DNA of 64,000 bases from Parendozoicomonas haliclonae (GCF_900174585.1 NZ_FWPT01000011.1:146926-210925), one strand, 5' to 3'; shown: positions 18,027 to 27,869, counted from the stretch's first letter. Translations and numbers: made by a program. Notes: generated by a model not told the origin, from the sequence alone.

Positions 18027-19787
18027 ATGAAAAATACTCAAAAATTATCTTTCATATATATTTTTTTATTATCGACCCTTCCCTTCTTATCGTTCTATCA
18101 TTACGCCCCAAAATCTGATGCATCTATAAACATCATCACAATATTTATTTCATCAATAATTATTCTTCCACATCTCTTATTTATTCAAAAAATAAAAATT
18201 TCGTACTGTTATCTATTCATATTTATATTTATAGCAATCGCTCTTATCTGCACAAAAACAGTAGAATATCCAGGTGATAGAATAGCTGGCGTTACCGCAC
18301 TACTTTTATCATGCCTTGTCGGAATACTTATTACTGACAATAAAAAAGACTATATTTTAAGCGCATTAGCATTTGGCTTACTAGTTGGCGCATTATTACA
18401 ATGTGTTATTGGCTACCTTCAAATTTCCGGAATCGCATCCGCACACCACCTGCCATTTATTGTATATAACCCATCAGATCAGACGGCATTAATGGGCAAC
18501 ATTGGGCAGAGAAACAACCTTGGCAATTATCTTTCTCTTGCATTTGTATCACTATGTTGGATTTTTGCACATAGCAAGCTACCCAAATTGCTCTCATATA
18601 TTTTTTTGGCTTTCATTTGTCTTTTCCTTTCCTGGACAGCATCACGGACAGTGATCATATATTCTCTTGGGTTGATGATTCTCTCCTGGGTATATTATAT
18701 TTTATCTGGTCGCGAAAAAAATATCGGAAGAATGGTTTCCTTTATGGCTCTAGGTGTATTACTTATAGCTTTTTTTCAATCCTACAATGACTTAGTAAAC
18801 AGTTTCTTCCAAACCTTAGGAATCCCTATCAATCAGGGGAGTGGTGTAGAGCGCTTCACCAGTTCAGGGTTTGGTACGCGCCGTATTATAGAATGGCAAA
18901 AAGCTTGGCATATATTTACCGAGAACCCTTGGTTTGGGGTAGGTTATGGCGGTTATGCAGCGCAGTCTGTAGCATTAGAAGCAGAGTATGGTAAAGAATG
19001 GGTTATTAACGCCTTATTTGTTCATTGCCACAATTTCGTTTTACAGCTGCTAGCTGAATTTGGGCTAATCGGAGCTTTTCTATCTTTAGCAACTATTTTA
19101 CTTGCATTTTTTCCATGGTTTAAAAGAGAAAACATCAATACTAATGGCCTCTTGATCCTTAGTATGTCTATGGTCATTTTGGTGCACAGTCAGCTAGAAT
19201 ACCCTCTATGGTATGCATCATTCCTTTTTATTTTCTCCATACTTATAGGCCTTTCACCTACAAGTAAAATCACTATCAACTTTCGACCTGCTTATCGCTA
19301 TATAATTAGCGCCTTTATTATTGTTATATTATGGCAAACAACAACAAGCGCTATTAGCTACATGGATTGGGCAAGATGGGTTCAACCCTCAGGTATTGCT
19401 AAGGAAGACAAACATCGTATCAATGAGCTTCTAGAAGACAGCTTAAACCCTTTATGGAGCTATGAAACACATCTTATTTTGACTAATTATTTTTCCATGA
19501 CTAACGAGCAAGTTGACTTAAAACTGCCAATTTTAGAACGCCAAGCTGCTTACAGGCCTTTTGCAGAAACACTGGTTAAACTTGCAATCATCAGGGCCTA
19601 CAACAACGATTTGCCTGGGGCTTTAGACGCCCTACAACTCGCTATAGACTCCTACCCAAAAACCGTAAGCAACATATCTTTTGTTATCTATGCTGCAGAA
19701 GGAACAGAAATTGACCTTCTGAAAGAGAAACTGAAGACAGCGGGCATTGAAAACCCTATTAGAAAGATCAAAACAACTGATCGGTAG
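18027..19787 (+). CDS. PglL/TfpO-type O-oligosaccharyltransferase (pilin glycosylation)
   Basis: A multi-span inner-membrane protein of about 586 residues in the O-antigen ligase/Wzy superfamily. The PglL-type motif NIGQRNNLGNYLSLAF is near residue 160, and the Wzy_C motif HCHNFVLQLLAEFGLIGAF follows a large periplasmic loop. HSQLEYPLWYASFLF near residue 390 is diagnostic for PglL-type protein ligases rather than lipid A-core ligases. A soluble C-terminal domain follows. Position directly after pilA argues that the pilin is the acceptor. The gene is visibly richer in A+T than its neighbours, hinting at transfer. ATG at 18027 has only a weak ribosome site; TTG at 18021 is in frame. Confidence 0.87.
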   Translation: MKNTQKLSFIYIFLLSTLPFLSFYHYAPKSDASINIITIFISSIIILPHLLFIQKIKISYCYLFIFIFIAIALICTKTVEYPGDRIAGVTALLLSCLVGILITDNKKDYILSALAFGLLVGALLQCVIGYLQISGIASAHHLPFIVYNPSDQTALMGNIGQRNNLGNYLSLAFVSLCWIFAHSKLPKLLSYIFLAFICLFLSWTASRTVIIYSLGLMILSWVYYILSGREKNIGRMVSFMALGVLLIAFFQSYNDLVNSFFQTLGIPINQGSGVERFTSSGFGTRRIIEWQKAWHIFTENPWFGVGYGGYAAQSVALEAEYGKEWVINALFVHCHNFVLQLLAEFGLIGAFLSLATILLAFFPWFKRENINTNGLLILSMSMVILVHSQLEYPLWYASFLFIFSILIGLSPTSKITINFRPAYRYIISAFIIVILWQTTTSAISYMDWARWVQPSGIAKEDKHRINELLEDSLNPLWSYETHLILTNYFSMTNEQVDLKLPILERQAAYRPFAETLVKLAIIRAYNNDLPGALDALQLAIDSYPKTVSNISFVIYAAEGTEIDLLKEKLKTAGIENPIRKIKTTDR

Positions 19788-19794
19788 GAGAAAA

Positions 19795-19822
19795 CAGGTC
19801 AGAGTCATTTGTCTCTGACCTG
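19795..19822 (+). terminator. Hairpin after the ligase gene
   Basis: CAGGTCAGAG / CTCTGACCTG 10-bp stem with an 8-base loop, eight bases after the stop, followed by ATATTTTC. A second imperfect hairpin (AAAGGCGGT...ACCGGCTTT, about 19836-19857) follows at once. Together they probably end the pilA-ligase transcript. Confidence 0.7.
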
Positions 19823-19859
19823 ATATTTTCATAATAAAGGCGGTTTTTACCGGCTTTAT

Positions 19860-20532
19860 TTACTCCACTTCAATTTCATCTCCCCCCTCTATTGGTCACC
19901 CTCTTCATCCGTGTTAATCTTTCGGTCCAAAGACGCCTCCATACTTTCCCGGAATTTTAATTACCCCGCAAACGGGTGTCTGACTGGTTTCATCTATCTA
20001 TTTTGTTATTTCTAGTGCAAGCCTACTGGCAAAAAGCGCTTGATGAAGTTGCTACCTATCGTTCAGTTCACGAGCCAACCAGATTATGCAGGGAACTCAA
20101 ACTATTATGCGAGATGCCTAAACTGGATCGATGGCTGCTCCATCTATACTGCTCAGGCCTATTCACCATTCCCACCCGTACAGGGTTATTCCAATAACAT
20201 GCCAACAGGTAACCATCAGCACCCTCCTGACACCTACTCTCCTACAAAGTGCCTGTAAGTTGGTACTGAGCATTGATATAGCCGACAGAGCACCGCCCCA
20301 AGTGCTGCATATATTGAAATAGTTTCTATGATCGGAGGTGTTGCCGATGTTTGGTCATTAACACGTAGTACACAGGAGTTTCAGGCGAGTATAGACACGG
20401 TAGTCTCAGCACACTTATGCTCCTTTATTCTTCTTGTGAAAGCGCAGCAGTGTGGTTGAGCCAATCAAAATGACTCAGCCACAATTTCAATTTATGATCG
20501 CAGCATAAATAACAACACCAATAACAAATTAC
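19860..20532. other. Gap with no convincing gene
   Basis: About 670 bases between the ligase terminator and the C15-like gene. Short overlapping open frames exist (for example at 19976, 20040 and 20131) but none has a ribosome site, a recognisable motif or a stable reading frame. Possibly a decayed gene or a long control region. The last 100 bases presumably hold the promoter of the gene at 20533. Confidence 0.5.
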
Positions 20533-21654
20533 ATGCCGTACAAAGCCAGTCTTTTTTTACTGTCAGTCTCACTCCTTACCAGCAGCCTTAGTAGCGCCTA
20601 TCTCCCTCTGGATATTGAGGAAGCACGCTACCAAAAGGCCAATATTGAAATTTCCTCTGTTAACCAATTCCAGCCAACATTGGAAAAAACCTTTTCCCTG
20701 CAAGCACAGGCAGGTAATACCCTTTGGCAGCAATCCGTTCAAACTGTACAGAATGAGATATTCGATGACCGCCCTCTCTACTGGTCCCGCTTGACACAAA
20801 GGTCATTACTCAAAATTGTTAAACAACACCCCCCACTCTCTGATCAGGATCGCCACAGCGCTATTAACGCATTCGCGAAATCCTCTCGCGGCATAACCGA
20901 CATCACCTACCGCCAAGACACCGATATCAAAATCCTGATCACAGGCTTCGATCCCTTCTTCCTTGATCACGATATCACCCAAAGCAATCCATCTGGCCTT
21001 GCCGCTCTTTTCCTCGACGGTTTCACCTTTAACGTCGGCAACAAAAAAGTCCAAATCGAGTCAGTAGTAATCCCCGTCCGTTTTGCAGATTTTGATGAAG
21101 GCTTAATCGAGTCCATTCTCACCCCAGTCTTTCGTGATAATCAGGCGGATATGGTCTTTACCATCAGTATGGGGCGGGATGATTTTGATCTTGAACGCTT
21201 TCCCGGCCTTAACCGCAGCGCTGAAGCTCCCGACAATCTCAACGTATATACCGGAGCAACCAGAGAGAAACCTCTGCCACCAAAGCTCAATGATAAAAAT
21301 CTTGAAGGCCTTGAGTTTGTTGAGTTCACTTTGCCGGTAGCAGCCATGCAAAGCGTGAAAGGCCCCTGGAAGGTTAACGACAATAGAAAGGTACGTACTC
21401 TTGCCTCTGGTGAGATTGAAGCGAAATCCCTCGAAGAGTTAAACGGCGAGGTGTCTGTATCCGGTTCTGGCGGAGGTTATCTCTCTAACGAAATATCTTA
21501 TCGCTCCATTCGCTTGATGAATGAGTACAAGAGGCAGATCCCCAATGGTCATATTCATACCCCACGGGTTGAAGGGTATGATGAAGAGACTGAGCGCAAG
21601 ATTGTTATGCAGATCAGGGATATGATCATTGCGGCAGCGGGCGCTGCTCAATAG
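20533..21654 (+). CDS. Exported pyroglutamyl peptidase (C15)-like protein, catalytic Cys replaced by Ser
   Basis: A signal peptide (about residues 1-22, ending SLSSA) and an unassigned 110-residue N-terminal region precede a peptidase C15-like fold. The fold shows ILITGFDPF (134-142, matching the family VTGFxPF), then DLERFPGLNR with the aligned catalytic Glu at 221. SGSGGGYLSN aligns with the SxSAGxYxCN nucleophile motif but has Ser318 where Cys is expected, and GHIHTP carries the aligned catalytic His342. True C15 enzymes are about 215-residue cytoplasmic cysteine peptidases. This 373-residue exported form is either a serine-nucleophile variant or an inactive binding protein. Function unknown. 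Confidence 0.75.
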   Translation: MPYKASLFLLSVSLLTSSLSSAYLPLDIEEARYQKANIEISSVNQFQPTLEKTFSLQAQAGNTLWQQSVQTVQNEIFDDRPLYWSRLTQRSLLKIVKQHPPLSDQDRHSAINAFAKSSRGITDITYRQDTDIKILITGFDPFFLDHDITQSNPSGLAALFLDGFTFNVGNKKVQIESVVIPVRFADFDEGLIESILTPVFRDNQADMVFTISMGRDDFDLERFPGLNRSAEAPDNLNVYTGATREKPLPPKLNDKNLEGLEFVEFTLPVAAMQSVKGPWKVNDNRKVRTLASGEIEAKSLEELNGEVSVSGSGGGYLSNEISYRSIRLMNEYKRQIPNGHIHTPRVEGYDEETERKIVMQIRDMIIAAAGAAQ

Positions 21655-21695
21655 CCAGAATTCAAAAATAAGAATATGAGTACCGGAGAGTCGCC

Positions 21696-22268
21696 ATGGA
21701 GTGGATGAAGTTTGTCATTGAGCTGGTCGATAAGATCACCTGGCCGACCGTTATCGTTCTTAGCCTTGTGATTCTAAGGCATCCGATTTCCACCCTGGTT
21801 CCACTTGCCCGCAAGCTGAAGTACAAAGACTTTGAGATGGAGTTTGGTCAGGAGCTCAAGGTTGTCAGCAAAAAGGCCGCTGGTGCTTTCCCAGAGCTTA
21901 AGCATGATAAGCGCAGCCTTTTGATTGCGTCTGCCGAGAATATGCCGAACGCAACAATCCTTGAGGCGTGGCGAGTTGTTGATGAAAAAGCCGAGGCTCT
22001 TATCGCATCCACAGCGCCTGATATTGATCTTGAGAATACCGACAGCCGCTACAAGCTGATGGAAGAAACGCTGATTGCCCACAAGCTGGTCGATACGAAA
22101 AAGGCCAAGCTTTTCTCTGAGCTGCGCCAACTGCGAAATAAGACAGCTCACGCAGCAGGGCATCAGGCAGGTAAAGCCGAAGCCATTATGTATGTCGAAC
22201 TCTGCTTTACCCTCAGCGCTCACCTGCAGCGTATTACTGAGAAATCCTCCCAGCCTGCACATATCTGA
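21696..22268 (+). CDS. Membrane-anchored protein with HEPN-type RX4H motif
   Basis: A 190-residue protein of unknown function. One hydrophobic segment (about residues 15-30) is followed by a cytoplasmic-looking helical domain. The stretch LRQLRNKTAHAAG near residues 143-155 contains R147-N-K-T-A-H152, the RX4H pattern of HEPN/DUF4145-type domains, some of which are ribonucleases and others only nucleotide- or partner-binding. GGAGAG lies five bases before the ATG. It follows the C15-like gene by about 40 bases on the same strand, so the two may be co-transcribed. No recognisable antitoxin partner is adjacent. Confidence 0.7.
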   Translation: MEWMKFVIELVDKITWPTVIVLSLVILRHPISTLVPLARKLKYKDFEMEFGQELKVVSKKAAGAFPELKHDKRSLLIASAENMPNATILEAWRVVDEKAEALIASTAPDIDLENTDSRYKLMEETLIAHKLVDTKKAKLFSELRQLRNKTAHAAGHQAGKAEAIMYVELCFTLSAHLQRITEKSSQPAHI

Positions 22269-22408
22269 TATGACTCTTGGCGCCGCAGCTTTTATAATAA
22301 GGAGAACTTTCTTTTTCTAACCGCTGCGGTCATCTCAAAATCCACTCAAGCTGCGCTAAAAACTGTTGTCGGCTTGAGCTTTGTTATATCTGCAGCCTGA
22401 GTATTTAA

Positions 22409-23032
<624 letters not shown>

Positions 23033-23303
23033 GTCTTGCTATAAATAAAGGCAGCCTTGAGTCACTTTCCACTGCAATTTCCGCACAGAAGGCACGGAAA
23101 ATGACTCAAACCGCTTACAAACCCGACCTTGTCAAAATTGCCAATCTTTCAGTAAACTGGCAGTTTCGGATTCCTGCGGGTTTCAGCCGGAATTGGCTTA
23201 AAATCAGCATACAATTGATTAATAAATTGAAAGTGGTGCTGAGCCCTTGACCTGGGCAGCCTCCGGAATCAAATTAAACCCATAGAAAAGAGTGGAGCAC
23301 ACC

Positions 23304-23555
23304 GTGGCGCGAGTAACAGTTGAAGATTGCCTGGAGCACGTAGACAACCGTTTTGAACTGGTTATGGCAGCCAGCAAGCGGGCTCGTCAGCTCACTATCG
23401 GCGGTAAAGACCCAAAAGTTGCCTGGGAAAATGACAAGCCGACCGTTGTTGCCCTGCGTGAAATCGCTGAAGGTAAAATCGATCCTAAGCAGATCGATCG
23501 TGAAGACCAGGAAGATGACGATGCAGGCCTGCTGCTGGCCGGCTTTGAAGGCTAA
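23304..23555 (+). CDS. rpoZ: RNA polymerase omega subunit
   Basis: Small subunit that helps assemble RNA polymerase and contributes to ppGpp binding. The 83-residue protein reads [30 protein letters not shown], the classic omega N-terminus, with the usual acidic C-terminal tail. GTG at 23304 is chosen because GGAG lies six bases upstream; an in-frame GTG at 23292 overlaps that ribosome site. The 270-base region between gmk and this gene probably holds the rpoZ-spoT promoter. Confidence 0.96.
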   Translation: MARVTVEDCLEHVDNRFELVMAASKRARQLTIGGKDPKVAWENDKPTVVALREIAEGKIDPKQIDREDQEDDDAGLLLAGFEG

Positions 23556-23678
23556 GAATTAGCTCTTTCACTAGCAACGTCTGAATCGGGCTTATCAATG
23601 CGTCACTGGCAATACCCGTTTTTTACTCTGTTTAAAAAGCTCAGGAAGCTGTAATCACCTGACAAGGAGGAGCGGGTA

Positions 23679-25802
23679 TTGTCGACCATTAATGACCTCG
23701 CCTGGCGGCTGAAAGCCTATCTTAATGAAGACCAGATCAATCAGGTCCGAAGGGCTTATTATTACGCCGAACAGGCTCACGACGGCCAGATGCGCCGTTC
23801 CGGCGAGCCTTATATAACCCATCCCCTTGCCGTCGCCGGCATTCTCGCAGATATGCATATGGACCATCAGGCTCTGATGGCTGCCATGCTGCATGATGTG
23901 ATTGAAGATACAGGCATTCCCAAAAGCGCCCTGCAAAAGCAGTTTGGCGAAACCGTTGCCGAGATTGTCGATGGGGTCAGTAAGCTAACTCACGTCGAGT
24001 ACGAAGACAAAACCCTCGCCCAAGCTGATAACTTCCAGAAGATGGCTCTCGCCATGGCGCGGGATATCCGGGTTATTCTGGTTAAGCTGGCCGACCGCCT
24101 GCACAACCTGCGCACCCTTGGCGTTATGCGGCCAGAAAAGCGCCGGCGTATTGCTCAGGAAACCCTCGATATCTATACCCCGCTGGCCCAGCGTCTGGGT
24201 ATGCACAATATTCGCATCGAGATGGAAGACCTTTGCTTCCATGCCATGCATCCGATGCGTTCCAGCATGCTTAACAAGGCCGTACGCAAGGCCCGTGGTA
24301 ACCGCCGCGAAATTGTTAGCAGCGTTGTTGAGAGCATTAACAACCGGCTGGAAACCGAAGGCCTGAAAGGCCGGGTGATGGGCCGGGAAAAGCACCTGTT
24401 CAGCATCTACTCCAAAATGAAGGATCAGAGTAAATCCTTCAGCGAGATTATGGATGTCTACGGTGTGCGCATCATCGTTGAGAATGTGGATTGCTGTTAT
24501 CGCACCCTGGGGTTGGTGCATAACCTGTTCAAACCCATTCCCGGCCGCTTTAAAGATTACATCGCTATTCCCAAGGCCAATGGCTATCAGTCTCTACACA
24601 CAACCTTGTTTGGCCTGCACGGGATTCCGGTAGAAATCCAGATCCGTACCCAGCAGATGGAAGATATGGCCAACAACGGTATTGCCGCCCACTGGCTGTA
24701 TAAATCTGGCGATGAGGCTCTGATCGGTAGCCGGTCACGCACACACTCCTGGCTGCAGAACCTGCTTGAGCTGCAGCAAACCGCGGGTAACTCTCTCGAA
24801 TTTATCGAGAACGTGAAGGTCGATCTGTTCCCGGATGAGGTTTACGTCTTCACGCCTCGCGGAGATATTCTTGAACTGCCGCGCGGAGCCACACCGGTCG
24901 ATTTCGCCTATGCCGTTCATACCGACATCGGCAACACCTGCGTCGCCTGCCGCATTGATCGCAAACTGGCTTCACTGAGCCAGCCACTGAACAGTGGTGA
25001 AACCGTTGAAGTTATTACCGCACCGGGCGCTCGTCCTAATGCGGCGTGGCTCAATTACGTTATCACCAGTAAAGCGCGCTCTACGATTCGCCACTTCCTG
25101 AAGAATCAGCGTCAGGCAGAATCCGTTGCCCTTGGTCGTCGCCTGCTTAACAAGGTTCTTATCAGCCTTGGCAGCAGTCTCGATACCATTTCCAGCAATA
25201 GCCTGGATGCCGTATTGGCGCACTCCGGTTATGTACAGCTGGATGAGCTGCTGGAAGATATCGGCCTCGGCAATCGCATGGCTTATGTTATTGCCCGCCG
25301 CCTGATGGATATTCAGCTGATGGAACCGGATCAGCTGGACTCTACACCAGAGAAACCTCTGACCATCAAAGGCACAGAGGGCATGATCATCAGCTTTGCC
25401 CGCTGCTGCTACCCAATCCCGGGTGATCTGATTGTTGGTCATGTAAGCTCCGGCCGCGGTCTGGTTATCCACAACCAGAACTGCTCGAACATCTCTGAAA
25501 TCCGCCACAGCCCGGAAAAGATTCTGGAAGTGGATTGGGACAAGAACGTTCAGGGAGAATTCCTGGTCGAGCTGAACCTGACTGTGGACCAGAAGAAAGG
25601 CATGATTGCCGCGCTGGCTACCGCCATGTCGGCCGCAGGCGCCAATATCGACAAGATCGCAGTTGATGAACATGGCACACACCAGAGCAAGGCTGTGGTG
25701 CAAATGCGTGTTCGCAACCGAGTGCATTTGGCAGACGTTATCCGTCGCCTGCGGGTTGTTAAGGGCGTATACAACATCTCCCGCGATAAAAAAGAGAGCT
25801 AA
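23679..25802 (+). CDS. spoT: Bifunctional (p)ppGpp synthetase/hydrolase
   Basis: Controls the stringent response alarmone. Domains in order: HD hydrolase (about 20-200, with HPLAVAGILADM and AAMLHDVIEDTG), synthetase (about 240-350, with YGVRIIV and RFKDYIAIPKANGYQSLHT), TGS (about 390-450), and a C-terminal zinc-finger/ACT region (FARCCYPIPGDLIVGHVSSGRG, then an ACT domain). The intact HD motif points to SpoT rather than RelA. The start is TTG at 23679, strongly supported by AAGGAGG about eight bases upstream. Length, 707 residues, is normal. Confidence 0.96.
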   Translation: MSTINDLAWRLKAYLNEDQINQVRRAYYYAEQAHDGQMRRSGEPYITHPLAVAGILADMHMDHQALMAAMLHDVIEDTGIPKSALQKQFGETVAEIVDGVSKLTHVEYEDKTLAQADNFQKMALAMARDIRVILVKLADRLHNLRTLGVMRPEKRRRIAQETLDIYTPLAQRLGMHNIRIEMEDLCFHAMHPMRSSMLNKAVRKARGNRREIVSSVVESINNRLETEGLKGRVMGREKHLFSIYSKMKDQSKSFSEIMDVYGVRIIVENVDCCYRTLGLVHNLFKPIPGRFKDYIAIPKANGYQSLHTTLFGLHGIPVEIQIRTQQMEDMANNGIAAHWLYKSGDEALIGSRSRTHSWLQNLLELQQTAGNSLEFIENVKVDLFPDEVYVFTPRGDILELPRGATPVDFAYAVHTDIGNTCVACRIDRKLASLSQPLNSGETVEVITAPGARPNAAWLNYVITSKARSTIRHFLKNQRQAESVALGRRLLNKVLISLGSSLDTISSNSLDAVLAHSGYVQLDELLEDIGLGNRMAYVIARRLMDIQLMEPDQLDSTPEKPLTIKGTEGMIISFARCCYPIPGDLIVGHVSSGRGLVIHNQNCSNISEIRHSPEKILEVDWDKNVQGEFLVELNLTVDQKKGMIAALATAMSAAGANIDKIAVDEHGTHQSKAVVQMRVRNRVHLADVIRRLRVVKGVYNISRDKKES

Positions 25803-25858
25803 TCGGGCGATAGCATACTGCCTAAATCTAGCTGATCACTTATCCTTCAAAGCCGATA

Positions 25859-25884
25859 GAAAACTGCAACAGTTTGCAGTTTTC
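25859..25884 (+). terminator. Probable terminator after spoT
   Basis: GAAAACTGCA / TGCAGTTTTC 10-bp stem with an ACAGTT loop, about 55 bases after the spoT stop and about 75 before ridA. The T-tract lies within the stem only. Confidence 0.6.
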
Positions 25885-25957
25885 ATGCTCTGGACGATCG
25901 TTATGGAACCTGCCATGCTGGCATGTCTTGCGAATATACGGTGATAAGTGTCTAACA

Positions 25958-26347
25958 ATGAGTAATAAACAGATTATCCATACCAGCAATGCACCCGCGG
26001 CCATCGGCACCTATTCTCAGGCCGTTAAAGTTGGTAAAACCGTTTATGTGTCTGGCCAGATTCCTCTGGTTCCAGAGACCATGGAAATCGTTGAAGGTGA
26101 TTTCAAGGCCAAGGCCTGCCAGTGCTTTGAAAACCTGAAAGCCATTGCCGAAGCCTCTGGCGGTTCTCTGGAAGATGCCGTGAAGATCAACATCTCCATG
26201 ACTGACTTGAGCAACTTCCCACTGGTTAACGAAGCGATGGCTCAGTACTTCAAAGAGCCATACCCTGCTCGGGCCGCTGTAGGCGTGAAAGAACTGCCAA
26301 AGGGCGTTCCGGTTGAGATCGAGGCCATCCTTTACCTGAAAGGCTGA
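25958..26347 (+). CDS. ridA: Reactive intermediate/imine deaminase RidA
   Basis: Hydrolyses reactive enamine/imine intermediates released by PLP enzymes. The 129-residue protein has APAAIGTYSQAVKVG near the N-terminus, VYVSGQIPL, and the C-terminal PARAAVGVKELPKGVPVEIEAI with the conserved Arg of the active site. ATG at 25958 gives the standard family length; a longer frame starting at 25874 is rejected because it adds 28 residues absent from RidA. Follows spoT, as in Pseudomonas. Confidence 0.96.
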   Translation: MSNKQIIHTSNAPAAIGTYSQAVKVGKTVYVSGQIPLVPETMEIVEGDFKAKACQCFENLKAIAEASGGSLEDAVKINISMTDLSNFPLVNEAMAQYFKEPYPARAAVGVKELPKGVPVEIEAILYLKG

Positions 26348-26379
26348 TGACCTCGTAGAGAAAAGAGTTAACCGCTACC

Positions 26380-27063
26380 TCAAACCATCTGGTGGCGGTT
26401 AAACAAACGATCAAGCAGCTTGAAGAACAGCATAAACAGCCAGCTGATAAGCAGATACAACACACCCGCAGCAATATAAATCTCTTCCGGCGTATAGGTT
26501 CTGGCAATAATGGTTCGCGCCATACCAGTCAGATCCAGCAAAGTAATCGTACTGGCCAGCGCACTGCCCTTCAGCATCAAAATCACTTCGTTACCGTAAG
26601 CCGGCATCATAATGCCGAAAGCCCTGGGCAGAAGGATTCTGCGATACATGGTTGGCTTGGTCATACCCATCACACGACAGGCTTCCACTTCCCCACGGGG
26701 TATCGCCTGCAGCGCTCCACGAAGAATCTCAGCGACATAAGCAGCCGTGTGTAAACCCAGTACGATAATCGCACACCAGTAAGGCTCACGGAGGTAAGGC
26801 CAGAGCGCGCTTTCACGCACAATCTCAAACTGGGACAGACCGTAGTAGAACAGGAAGATCTGGATCAACAGCGGCGTGCCACGGAAGAAGAAAATATACA
26901 GCCGTGGCAGACCATTCCAGGCAAGGCTTTCCGACACTCTGGCCAGCGCCATGGGTATAGCCAGAATCAAACCAAGAATACTGGAGAGGATAACCAGCTT
27001 CAGGGTCATCCAGGAACCTTCCAGCAGGCGCGGGTAATACTCGGCAATAACAGACCAATCCAT
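26380..27063 (-). CDS. Basic amino acid ABC transporter permease (ArtM/HisM/AotM type)
   Basis: One of two inner-membrane permeases of a polar amino acid importer. The 227-residue protein shows hydrophobic segments with the conserved FRGTPLLIQIFLFYYG and the EAA loop VEACRVMGMTKPTMYRRILLP. Last gene of the four-gene minus-strand operon, two bases after the other permease. The start ATG at 27063 is followed by DWSVIAEYYPRLLEGSWMTLKL, typical for ArtM/AotM. Confidence 0.9.
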   Translation of the reverse strand: MDWSVIAEYYPRLLEGSWMTLKLVILSSILGLILAIPMALARVSESLAWNGLPRLYIFFFRGTPLLIQIFLFYYGLSQFEIVRESALWPYLREPYWCAIIVLGLHTAAYVAEILRGALQAIPRGEVEACRVMGMTKPTMYRRILLPRAFGIMMPAYGNEVILMLKGSALASTITLLDLTGMARTIIARTYTPEEIYIAAGVLYLLISWLFMLFFKLLDRLFNRHQMV

Positions 27064-27065
27064 CT

Positions 27066-27806
27066 TTACGCCCCCCCAGCAGCTTTCATGGTACGGGCAA
27101 CAGGTCGCTCATGTCGGCGGGATCTGTTCTCGAAATAACGCAGGATCAAGGTGGTGACCACCGTCAGGCTCAAATACATAACCGCTGCCGTAAAGTACCA
27201 GGTAAAGGGTTCACGGGTTGCCGTAACCACCATCTGGGTTTTACGGGTCAGTTCTTCGAGGCCAATAACGGAAATCAGAGCTGTGTCTTTCATCAATACC
27301 AGAATCAGGTTGCCAAGCCCTGGCAAAGCAATACGCCAAACCTGTGGCAGCTGAATACGGAAGAAGATGCGCAGCTTACTCATGCCCAGAGCTGAAGCAG
27401 CTTCTTTCTGGCCAGGATGAACCGCAAGAAATGCGCCCCGGAAAACCTCTGTCGCATAACCGCCAAAGGTCAGGCCCAGAGCAATCACACCGGCAATAAA
27501 CGGGCTGAGTTCAATATATTCGTTGTAGCCAAACCAGGAGGCTATCGTCATCAACAGTCGGGTTGAGCCAAAGTAAATCAGAAAAATAATCAGCAGTTCA
27601 GGAATGCCACGAATAAACCCGACATAAGCATCACCGGCATATTTAGCCGGCTTAAATTTCGACATTCTGGCAGAAGCGCCCAGCAGGCCCAGACAGATGC
27701 CTACAAATGTTGCGGCAAGGGTCACCTTTACGGTCATGACCGTACCGGCAAGCAACTGCCCGGTAAAGCCCTCGAACAGGCCATCGGCTATAACTTCAGA
27801 TATCAA
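27066..27806 (-). CDS. Basic amino acid ABC transporter permease (ArtQ/HisQ/AotQ type)
   Basis: Partner permease of the same importer. The 246-residue protein carries GFIRGIPELLIIFLIYFG and the EAA loop KEAASALGMSKLRIFFRIQLPQVW. It lies between the binding-protein gene and the second permease. A hairpin sits in the gap upstream of it, so its expression is probably lower than that of the binding protein. Confidence 0.9.
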   Translation of the reverse strand: MISEVIADGLFEGFTGQLLAGTVMTVKVTLAATFVGICLGLLGASARMSKFKPAKYAGDAYVGFIRGIPELLIIFLIYFGSTRLLMTIASWFGYNEYIELSPFIAGVIALGLTFGGYATEVFRGAFLAVHPGQKEAASALGMSKLRIFFRIQLPQVWRIALPGLGNLILVLMKDTALISVIGLEELTRKTQMVVTATREPFTWYFTAAVMYLSLTVVTTLILRYFENRSRRHERPVARTMKAAGGA

Positions 27807-27832
27807 AACGGATTACCCTATTCTTATTGTTA

Positions 27833-27861
27833 TACGGCACAGGCTGTATGCCTGTGCCGTA
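27833..27861 (-). terminator. Intercistronic hairpin after the binding-protein gene
   Basis: TACGGCACAGG / CCTGTGCCGTA, 11-bp perfect stem with a 7-base loop, between the substrate-binding protein and permease genes. Probably attenuates readthrough into the permeases. Confidence 0.7.
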
Positions 27862-27869
27862 ACGCACGC

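Noticed and set aside
19976..20322. Three overlapping short frames in the gap after the ligase gene
   Set aside because: None has a start signal or recognisable sequence, and they exclude one another.
20533..21654. Annotation as an active pyrrolidone-carboxylate peptidase
   Set aside because: The catalytic Cys is Ser and the protein is exported and much longer than the family, so I call it C15-like only.
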